DNA of 62,711 nt. Origin: Clostridiales bacterium (GTDB lineage: Bacteria; Bacillota; Clostridia; Tissierellales; GPF-1). The DNA lies in contig JABXKS010000062.1 of assembly GCA_013619125.1 (NCBI GenBank), positions 1 through 62,711 on the forward strand, written 5' to 3'. The notes under the pieces are model-generated. The model searched no databases, was not told the DNA's origin, and worked only from the letters and a program-made list of their open reading frames with translations. Below, in pieces: positions 52,979-59,632 of this stretch; the stretch's first letter is position 1; each line of letters starts with the position of its first letter. The position numbers were made by a program, and so were the translations under genes.

Positions 52979-53704
52979 TCACTCACCCTTCCTTTCAATT
53001 GTCTTTGTGTCAATCACTTCTCGGACAATGTAAGAAGCCATCAACAACCCTGCCGTTGAGGGAACAAAAGACGTGCTCCCTGGCGTTTCGTGCAATTTCC
53101 CTTTTTCTAATTGAAGGGGGCGTATCGGATCCTCTTTTGAATAGACGACTACATGCTTTTTAATTCCTCTTTTTTTCAATTCTTTTCGCATCACCCTTGC
53201 AAGGGGGCAATTCGATGTTTGATAAAGATCTGCAATCTCCAATTTCTCCGGATACAACTTGTTTCCCGTGCCCATGGCACTGATAATGGGAATCCCTTTC
53301 TCCTTGGCACGACAAATCAAATCGAGTTTGGAACTAACCATATCAATCGCATCCGCGATATAATCGATTTTTTCTTCAAAAAAATCTTCTGCATTCTCGA
53401 TGTTATATTTTTCTGATCGCGTTACAACCTCGCATTCAGGATGAATCAATAAAATTCTTTCCTTCATCGCTTCAACCTTTAAGGCTTTAATCGTTTCAAT
53501 TGTCGCATGAATCTGCCGATTCAAATTCGATTCCGCAATGGTATCAAAGTCGACCAGCGTTAATTTCCCTACCCCACTTCTCGCCAATGCCTCTGCGACA
53601 AAACTACCAACCCCGCCAATCCCGTAAATGACGACATGGGTATCGGCTAAGCGCTGCATATTTTTATTGCCAACTAACATTTCTAATCGTACAAATTGAT
53701 TCAT
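52979..53704 (-). CDS. tcdA: tRNA threonylcarbamoyladenosine dehydratase
   Basis: ATP-dependent E1-like enzyme that cyclises t6A37 in tRNA. The 241-residue protein has the nucleotide-binding motif VVIYGIGGVGSFVAEALARSG, then LTLVDFDTIAESNLNRQ and YIADAIDMVSSKLDLI, all as in TcdA/YgdL of the ThiF family. The start at 53704 follows GGAGGAAAG and overlaps the stop of the patatin gene; a longer frame inside patatin is rejected. Confidence 0.94.
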   Translation of the reverse strand: MNQFVRLEMLVGNKNMQRLADTHVVIYGIGGVGSFVAEALARSGVGKLTLVDFDTIAESNLNRQIHATIETIKALKVEAMKERILLIHPECEVVTRSEKYNIENAEDFFEEKIDYIADAIDMVSSKLDLICRAKEKGIPIISAMGTGNKLYPEKLEIADLYQTSNCPLARVMRKELKKRGIKKHVVVYSKEDPIRPLQLEKGKLHETPGSTSFVPSTAGLLMASYIVREVIDTKTIERKGE

Positions 53705-54861
53705 TCTTTCCTCCATACCATAAAACGCCTGCTTACAATCGACATTAATCGGCTTTGGTTTTTCATATCCATAATTCCCGGTCCCTTGGGTTGTGCTCTC
53801 TCCACTCGATTCACAAGATCCCAAAAATCATAAATCTGGAACCGTTCCATGCCTACTTCCTCTGCTGATTCTTCCAGTACCATAATAATCAAGTCCTGAT
53901 AGCTCGCATGGCGATCCAATCCGTATTTTTTCCAAGCCTTTGCCAGCCCCTCTTCAAATAAAGCGCGTAGCGAGTCAGGTTTGGTTCCCATCATCCACTG
54001 CAACAGCTCTGAATCCTCCCGATAAAATTCCAGAATCAATTCTAGTAGTTTCTCTTCGCTTGGCAAGTCTTTTATATAATATCGGATTCCCTCTAAAGAA
54101 TCAAAGGTTCGAATCGCATCAAAGTAGCCCATCTGTGTATACTCATCCAGTTTCTCTCGCCGTACATCCAATGCATGCCCCAAAGGGGTTCTTGGATAGA
54201 TATGTATTACATTGACTCCTTGATAGTCATGAACCACCCGATTCGCGCCAATTTGAATGCAAATAATTTGTTTGTATCCTCGTTCCACCAACATGCGAAC
54301 CGGACTGTTGTCGTAAACACCCCCGTCGATATATTTCTTTCCTTCGATTTCCACGAGTTGAAACAAGGGATATGCCGCTGAAGCCAAGATATAATCTCCC
54401 AATTTACCAACAGGAATATCATCTCGAAACTTCACAACCCCTTTTCGATCCGTAACCGAATAGGTGACCAAGCCATAGTCGATATTGGATTTTCGAAATC
54501 GATCCTCGTCCAAATAGCGATCAATCAAATTCCGCAAGGGTGTGGAATCCAACCCTCTATCATGAATCATTTGCCGAAAAGTTTGAAACGCCACTTGCGC
54601 CTGCTTCATGTTTAATTTCTCATCCCAAAAGATCTCTTGAAGTTCTTGCGGACAAGACAAAATATCTTCAAATCGAATGTTCTGCCAGAGATCCTCGGCT
54701 TCTTCCATAGCATCCATCACAACCATTGCGCCATTCATCGCGCCAATCGATGTCCCTGCTACCGCTAAAATCGAAATCTTTCTTTCTCTAATCGCGCGCA
54801 AGGCTCCAATTTCATAAGCCCCTTTTGCTCCGCCGCCTTCTAATGCTATGGCTCGTTCCAT
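53701..54861 (-). CDS. Patatin-like phospholipase
   Basis: The 386-residue protein has the patatin Ser-Asp dyad: oxyanion loop LEGGGAKGAYEIG, nucleophile S38 in GTSIGAMNG, and aspartate in DGGVYDNSP. There is no signal peptide, so it is probably cytoplasmic and acts on membrane or storage lipids. The ~190 residues after the hydrolase domain are of unknown function. The start at 54861 follows GAGGAGATGATGG. Its stop overlaps the tcdA start, so it heads a run of six closely packed minus-strand genes. Confidence 0.92.
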   Translation of the reverse strand: MERAIALEGGGAKGAYEIGALRAIRERKISILAVAGTSIGAMNGAMVVMDAMEEAEDLWQNIRFEDILSCPQELQEIFWDEKLNMKQAQVAFQTFRQMIHDRGLDSTPLRNLIDRYLDEDRFRKSNIDYGLVTYSVTDRKGVVKFRDDIPVGKLGDYILASAAYPLFQLVEIEGKKYIDGGVYDNSPVRMLVERGYKQIICIQIGANRVVHDYQGVNVIHIYPRTPLGHALDVRREKLDEYTQMGYFDAIRTFDSLEGIRYYIKDLPSEEKLLELILEFYREDSELLQWMMGTKPDSLRALFEEGLAKAWKKYGLDRHASYQDLIIMVLEESAEEVGMERFQIYDFWDLVNRVERAQPKGPGIMDMKNQSRLMSIVSRRFMVWRKE

Positions 54862-54919
54862 ACCATCATCTCCTCGCAAATATTATACCACTCTATGTTA
54901 TTTTCTTAATAATTCTTTT

Positions 54920-54948
54920 TTGCAAACGATTTTCGTTTATACTATATA
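54920..54948 (+). promoter_or_regulatory. Promoter of the LOR/SDH-type gene
   Basis: -35 TTGCAA (54920-54925), 17 bases, -10 TATATA (54943-54948), with the start codon 46 bases further on. Confidence 0.68.
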
Positions 54949-54994
54949 TGCATATTATTCTGACTATGTATAAGAATTCAGAGGAGGAGACGAT

Positions 54995-56077
54995 TTGAAA
55001 TTTCAATTGCCAACCTATCATGCACCGAATTTTGATGAAGAACGATTTGTAAAAGCACCGGAATGTAAACTTGAGGCCGTAATAAAAGAGGGTGTCGCGC
55101 CGGACAATTACCATGCCCTTTCCGTCTACCCGGAATACTACAAGATTCAAGAAAAATGGTATTTGGCGCATCAAAGCCGAATGGATTGTGTTCCTGTTTT
55201 CACTGGTGAACGCATTGAAATCATTGAATTCCGCAATCTTAAAGTTGGAGATCAAGTGGTTCTTGGACGTACAGAAGATACCTCAGAAGGCATTTATCTT
55301 CATTCTACAGGATTTCAAGCCTCTGATGAAGCAAATGATGTATTCGCCTTTCGAACCGGACGAAGCCGTGAAACCGCGTATTCAAAAGACTACGATTATC
55401 TTTATCAATTGCTTGAATATGAAAAAGAACACGGCTATGTTGTTTGGGTACTCGGCCCCGCCGTTTCCTTCGACCATGACGCACGACACGCTGTCAGCTC
55501 CTTGGTCGAAAAGGGCTATGTCGATGCCTTACTAGCCGGCAATGCTCTGGCTACCCACGACCTGGAAGGCGGTCTTCTAAAAACAGCGCTTGGCCAAGAT
55601 ATTTACACGCAAGTTTCCTATCCAAACGGACATTACAACCATCTCGATTTAATCAATCGGGTTCGCCGTTCCGGAAGCATTGCACAATTTATTGAAGAGT
55701 ATGATATTGACAATGGCATTATTCATGCTTGCGAAAAATATCAAATTCCTTATGTACTCGGTGGATCAATCCGCGATGATGGTCCATTGCCTCCAGTATT
55801 CGGAAATGTTTACGAAGCACAGGATGCCATGCGCGCTCATACCAGAAAAGCGACAACGGTCATCTGTTTAGCGACGCAATTGCATACCATCGCAACGGGT
55901 AATATGACTCCGGCTTATACAGAAACGGATGGCACCATCCGACCCGTTTATATTTACTCCGTCGACATTTCAGAATTTGTTGTAAATAAACTCCGTGACC
56001 GCGGCACTCTTGAGGTAACCACCATGGTAACCAATGTACAAGACTTTGTCGTTAATCTTGATCGCAGCCTTAAATAA
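54995..56077 (+). CDS. LOR/SDH-type (TIGR00300) protein, ornithine-cyclodeaminase-like
   Basis: The 360-residue protein matches the conserved LOR/SDH bifunctional region, also found at the C-terminus of the cyanobacterial arginine-degrading AgrE/ArgZ fusion. Blocks are VLGPAVSFD, GYVDALLAGNALATHDLE, NRVRRSGSIAQFIE, LGGSIRDDGPLPPVF, LATQLHTIATGNMTPA and VTTMVTNVQDF. Characterised relatives convert ornithine to proline with NAD. The start is TTG at 54995 behind GAGGAGGAG. It has its own promoter and is convergent with an M20 amidohydrolase. Function is inferred from family only. Confidence 0.82.
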   Translation: MKFQLPTYHAPNFDEERFVKAPECKLEAVIKEGVAPDNYHALSVYPEYYKIQEKWYLAHQSRMDCVPVFTGERIEIIEFRNLKVGDQVVLGRTEDTSEGIYLHSTGFQASDEANDVFAFRTGRSRETAYSKDYDYLYQLLEYEKEHGYVVWVLGPAVSFDHDARHAVSSLVEKGYVDALLAGNALATHDLEGGLLKTALGQDIYTQVSYPNGHYNHLDLINRVRRSGSIAQFIEEYDIDNGIIHACEKYQIPYVLGGSIRDDGPLPPVFGNVYEAQDAMRAHTRKATTVICLATQLHTIATGNMTPAYTETDGTIRPVYIYSVDISEFVVNKLRDRGTLEVTTMVTNVQDFVVNLDRSLK

Positions 56078-56116
56078 AAATTAGGTGAAGCCAATCGGCT
56101 TCACCTAATTTTTTTA
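56075..56116. terminator. Bidirectional terminator between the LOR/SDH gene and the amidohydrolase gene
   Basis: A perfect 15-bp stem AAATTAGGTGAAGCC/GGCTTCACCTAATTT has an AATC loop, with T runs beyond both ends. Confidence 0.9.
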
Positions 56117-57325
56117 TTTGGATTTCATTTCTCTCACCCATTGTTCCGCCATGCGAACCGCCGGCACGATTTTTTCAATCGGCGTATATTCCTCCGGACA
56201 ATGGCTGCGACCGTCCACGCTTGGAACAAACAACATTTCCGTCGGAATAAAATCCGCAACAATTGCAGCATCATGAGCGGCACCGCTCACAATTCTTTGT
56301 GCTTTTACCCCAAGTTCCTCAGAAATACGGTCCATCTGTCCGATCAATTCTTGATTCAACCGGATAACCGGACTGAAGCCAATTGGTGTTTTCGTCCATT
56401 CCACTTGTTCCTGAGCTGCAACTTCCGTAAAATCCTTCCAAAGCAAGTCGTAAGTAGCATCGATCTTTCCGTGATCGAAATCACGTACTTCAACACTGAA
56501 TTCAACCATATCCGGAATAATATTCACAGTATTCGGCTCACAGTGAATACGACCTACTGTCGCAACCTGCGGCGCGGCTTCCCGGCCTCTCTTCTGCACT
56601 GTCTGAATCATGCGTGCAGCGGCTGCCATGGCATCCTGACGCCCTTCCATCGGTGTCGCGCCTGAATGATTGGATATGCCTTCCACACGAATCATAAATC
56701 TTTCCAATCCGAAGATCCCTTCGACAATGCCTACTTCCATCTCGTTTCGCCATAAAACCGGTCCCTGTTCCACATGGATTTCCAACATTGCCAAAACAGA
56801 ATCCAGATCAAGGTTTCCCTTTTCATCCTTCTCGATAAAACTCTCCATTAAATCACGATAAATCACGCCGTCATCGCGCACCCGGTTCAAGGCTTCTTCC
56901 CGCTTGTGATTGACCATGCAATGACAGCCCACGCAAGGCATACTGAATTGATTCCCTTCTTCTTCGGCAAAAGCAACCACAACAAGACCCACTTCTGGTA
57001 CGATGCCTTCCTCATGATAATGGCGCAAGATCTCCAATCCGCTCACAACCCCAAGGATCCCATCATAATCACCGCCATTTGGCACTGTGTCGATATGAGA
57101 ACCGATGATCACGTGTCGGCTGCTTTTTCCCTTCCCATACATCAAAAGGTTTCCACAATCATCCGTCAATATTTGAACCCCGATCGCTTCCATCTCTGAT
57201 CGGATATATGCTCGTGCCTGGCGATCCTCTTCCGAAAAACTATAACGGGTGCATCCATTTCCCGGTGTCTGATTAAATTCATGAAGTGTTTCAATATCCC
57301 TTTGAATCCGTTCTTTGCGAATCAT
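56114..57325 (-). CDS. M20-family amidohydrolase (N-carbamoyl-L-amino acid hydrolase / allantoate amidohydrolase type)
   Basis: The 403-residue enzyme has the two-metal M20 pattern: GSHIDTVPNGGDYDG (His, Asp), AFAEEEGNQF (Glu pair), LEIHVEQGPVL (His) and a C-terminal GRSHCPEEYTP (His). The lid-domain residues GISNHSGATPM and EPNTVNIIPD are typical of the HyuC/AllC/ureidoglycolate group, so it should cleave a carbamoyl or ureido amide. The exact substrate is open. The start at 57325 follows GGGGAATGG. Convergence with an ornithine-utilising enzyme suggests amino-acid or ureide catabolism (inference). Confidence 0.9.
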   Translation of the reverse strand: MIRKERIQRDIETLHEFNQTPGNGCTRYSFSEEDRQARAYIRSEMEAIGVQILTDDCGNLLMYGKGKSSRHVIIGSHIDTVPNGGDYDGILGVVSGLEILRHYHEEGIVPEVGLVVVAFAEEEGNQFSMPCVGCHCMVNHKREEALNRVRDDGVIYRDLMESFIEKDEKGNLDLDSVLAMLEIHVEQGPVLWRNEMEVGIVEGIFGLERFMIRVEGISNHSGATPMEGRQDAMAAAARMIQTVQKRGREAAPQVATVGRIHCEPNTVNIIPDMVEFSVEVRDFDHGKIDATYDLLWKDFTEVAAQEQVEWTKTPIGFSPVIRLNQELIGQMDRISEELGVKAQRIVSGAAHDAAIVADFIPTEMLFVPSVDGRSHCPEEYTPIEKIVPAVRMAEQWVREMKSK

Positions 57326-57480
57326 GGCCATTCCCCATTTCATTCCATATTTTACTCATAATGATATCATAGTGTCTGGGCAAAAAAAAGCGGGGTTTCT
57401 CTCGCAATCCCTTTCCTCAACAATCTTCTATTTCTATACTCAGGCTGATACACGTAATACTTTTGTCCTCGATGAAATTC

Positions 57481-57489
57481 TGGTATGAT
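57481..57489 (+). promoter_or_regulatory. Extended -10 promoter of the CPBP gene
   Basis: TGGTATGAT lies 29 bases before the start codon at 57518; a weak -35 TTTTGT sits 17 bases upstream. Confidence 0.48.
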
Positions 57490-57517
57490 TGTAGTATCAT
57501 AGCCATGGAGGTCATCA

Positions 57518-58423
57518 ATGTTTGAATCCGAAAGTCAAATACGCCGCACAAATCTCACTTTTTTGTTGGCATTATTCTTTAGTCAGTTTGTTCCCCTTGC
57601 TTTACAATTAATCCCGGGATTCCAAAACTTCCCACTTCTCTACCATCAATTATTGTCCTTATTTCCTTTTATCGTGCTATATTTTATTGTCACACGAAAG
57701 AATCCTCTGGATGTTTTGCAAATCTCAGGCTTACCAATCCGCTCTACCCTGTTGATTATCCTCTTGGTCATGCTGTCTGGAGTTTTCGTTGGCGTCATAA
57801 CAACTCTAAGCCGACTGATCATACCAGAAACGACGTCCAATATTATCTATGCCGTTACTCAAGGCTCTGAAAACAATTTATTGGCAATGATCGTAGGCTT
57901 GGCTGTTATGCCGGCCATCTTAGAAGAAATTTTATTTCGAGGGATTTTCTTATCGGGCTATCGAGAAGAGAACTTAATGAAACTCTCGATTATGAACGGT
58001 TTCATGTTTGGCCTCTTCCACTTGAATCTAGATCAATTCGTTTATGCCTTTGCACTGGGAATCATCTTGACCTACTTGGTCGTCATCACCGGTTCGATTT
58101 TAAGCGGTATGCTTTTCCATTTCCTTTTTAACTTGTCCACGCCATTGGTCGTATATTTCTTGAACCGCGCAAATACGAGCCCAGAAATTTTAGCCTACTT
58201 TAAGGAAACACCACCGGTAACGAATTTAACCTTTCCAATTGTCTTGGAGTTGGCAGCCATCGCGATCTTTAGCATCTTTATGATTCGCTTGATTCTTTCG
58301 AAACTGATGAGAATTCATCACTTTGATGCCGACCTCTATCAGCGTCGATTCAGCGACCATTACATCACCTGGCCCATTATTGTTTCTGTTCTATTCTTTA
58401 TCGCCATTCAAATCATCTATTAA
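57518..58423 (+). CDS. CPBP family intramembrane metalloprotease
   Basis: The 301-residue membrane protein has about eight helices and the Abi/CAAX-protease motifs. EEILFRGIFLSG gives the glutamate pair and arginine, FGLFHLNLDQF the first histidine, and GMLFHFLFNLSTP the second. Family members process prenylated proteins in eukaryotes and serve bacteriocin immunity or membrane-protein cleavage in Firmicutes. No bacteriocin gene is near, so the role is unassigned. It is a monocistronic unit starting behind GGAGGTCATCA. Confidence 0.93.
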   Translation: MFESESQIRRTNLTFLLALFFSQFVPLALQLIPGFQNFPLLYHQLLSLFPFIVLYFIVTRKNPLDVLQISGLPIRSTLLIILLVMLSGVFVGVITTLSRLIIPETTSNIIYAVTQGSENNLLAMIVGLAVMPAILEEILFRGIFLSGYREENLMKLSIMNGFMFGLFHLNLDQFVYAFALGIILTYLVVITGSILSGMLFHFLFNLSTPLVVYFLNRANTSPEILAYFKETPPVTNLTFPIVLELAAIAIFSIFMIRLILSKLMRIHHFDADLYQRRFSDHYITWPIIVSVLFFIAIQIIY

Positions 58424-58433
58424 TCGTAGACAA

Positions 58434-58465
58434 TAAAAAACCACGGAATCTCTTCCGTGGTTTTT
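58434..58465. terminator. Bidirectional terminator between the CPBP and transglutaminase genes
   Basis: The stem AAACCACGGA/TCCGTGGTTT has a six-base loop and A/T runs on both sides. It serves both convergent genes. Confidence 0.88.
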
Positions 58466-58471
58466 CTGCCC

Positions 58472-59281
58472 TTAATAAACTTTCTCGGTCCGATACTCTG
58501 CTGAATCGCGTTCCATCTCTACTTGAAATCCATGTTGGTAAAGCGATGCATCGTAGGTTGAATCGATCAAAAACCATTCCTCGCGCTCTGCATCATACAC
58601 TTCATTCCAAGCATGATAGACATCCTTCGCGTTCGAGAACCCCATCACTAACTTTGTGGGTATATTTAGACTTCTAAGCATCGAAGCCATTAATGATGAA
58701 TAGTCATAACAAATGCCATTCCCATTTTCTAAAGTTGCCGTGTTTTCTGGCAAATAGCCAGTTTGAACGGTCTTTGCTTTTTCATAATCATATGTAATGT
58801 TTTCCATGATATATTGGTGAACTACTTCTACCTTTTCCCAGTCATTTTCAATTCCTTCTGTCAACGAAGCCGCTAATAAAGTCGCTTTGTCACTTTCTTC
58901 CCATCGAACATTTTGTACCGCTGTCAAATATGGAGCCAAAGGGTCCACTTCATCAACAATCACCGTTTTCATTGCTAATGATCGATACGAATTCCCCGTC
59001 GTGTTTTGGTAAATACCGATTTGATACGTGCCTTCCCCGGCTGTGATTCCATATGCCTCAAACTCGGCAAATCGATCATAATCATAAAATTCAGGATTTT
59101 CACCTTCATGCGCCACCATAATCTTAATCGTATCTGTTTCATAGCGGTCATCCAACTTCACTCGAACAACCCCAGTATCTGCTTCATCAAAATCATAGAC
59201 GATCGCCGCATCGGCAAAACCAAACCCACTCGTACAGAGCAGTGAAAAACTCAATAAACTTGCAACTAAAAATCTACGCAT
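58472..59281 (-). CDS. Secreted transglutaminase-like protein
   Basis: The 269-residue protein has a signal peptide (MRRFLVASLL then a hydrophobic stretch, cleavage near FADA at 25). A beta-rich N-terminal region of ~95 residues follows. The transglutaminase-core triad is C191 (NGICYDYSS), H223 (VYHAWNEVY) and D240 (FLIDSTYD). It is probably exported, acting on wall or surface proteins as a protease or crosslinker. The start at 59281 follows GGGGG, and two c-di-GMP-I aptamers stand in tandem in the leader. That ties expression to c-di-GMP, like the downstream-facing LPXTG gene. Confidence 0.9.
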   Translation of the reverse strand: MRRFLVASLLSFSLLCTSGFGFADAAIVYDFDEADTGVVRVKLDDRYETDTIKIMVAHEGENPEFYDYDRFAEFEAYGITAGEGTYQIGIYQNTTGNSYRSLAMKTVIVDEVDPLAPYLTAVQNVRWEESDKATLLAASLTEGIENDWEKVEVVHQYIMENITYDYEKAKTVQTGYLPENTATLENGNGICYDYSSLMASMLRSLNIPTKLVMGFSNAKDVYHAWNEVYDAEREEWFLIDSTYDASLYQHGFQVEMERDSAEYRTEKVY

Positions 59282-59295
59282 TAAAAAAACCCCCA

Positions 59296-59376
59296 TTCGG
59301 TAACCGGCTATCTTCCTGAGAAGACCCTTGGTTTTGCGTCCCTGTTTTACAACAGGTTTGCCTTTATCGGTAGACG
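59296..59376 (-). promoter_or_regulatory. c-di-GMP-I (GEMM-I) riboswitch, proximal aptamer
   Basis: On the minus strand ATAAAGGCAAACC is followed by hairpin CCTGTTGTAAAACAGG with a GTAA (GNRA) loop. Then come GGACGCAAAACC, AGGGTCT with a variable hairpin, and AGCCGGTTACCG. These are the ordered GEMM-I blocks. It ends against the GGGGG ribosome site of the transglutaminase gene, so control of translation is plausible. Confidence 0.9.
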
Positions 59377-59403
59377 TTCTTCTTTATTTCGACAATAAAA
59401 AAA

Positions 59404-59490
59404 CTTCATTTCGGTAACTGGCTGCCATCGCTTTCGCGAAGGCCCTATAGTTTTGCGTCCCAACCTTTCGATTGGTTTGCTTTTATCGAT
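59404..59490 (-). promoter_or_regulatory. c-di-GMP-I (GEMM-I) riboswitch, distal aptamer
   Basis: On the minus strand GATAAAAGCAAACC is followed by hairpin CCAATCGAAAGGTTGG (GAAA loop). GGACGCAAAACT, AGGGCCT with hairpin TTCGCGAAAGCGA, and GCAGCCAGTTACCG come next. The closing stem TTCAT/ATGAA runs directly into seven Ts, so ligand-stabilised pairing could itself act as a terminator (inference). Confidence 0.9.
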
Positions 59491-59591
59491 GAAGAACCTC
59501 ACCAATGATTAACTTGTAAATTCATTATACCCATAAGTCACCGTTCTGTAAACACGATTTCGCAAATTTATAGAAATTTCACACAATATAC

Positions 59592-59625
59592 AAAAAATGG
59601 GAGAAGATTTCCATCTTCTCCCATT
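59592..59625 (-). terminator. Terminator after the LPXTG repeat protein gene
   Basis: A perfect 13-bp stem AATGGGAGAAGAT/ATCTTCTCCCATT has a four-base loop, followed by Ts on the minus strand. Confidence 0.92.
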
Positions 59626-59632
59626 CATAAGT

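Noticed and set aside
57518-58423. Bacteriocin immunity system around the CPBP gene
   Set aside because: No leader-type small peptide, ABC exporter or maturation gene is next to it.
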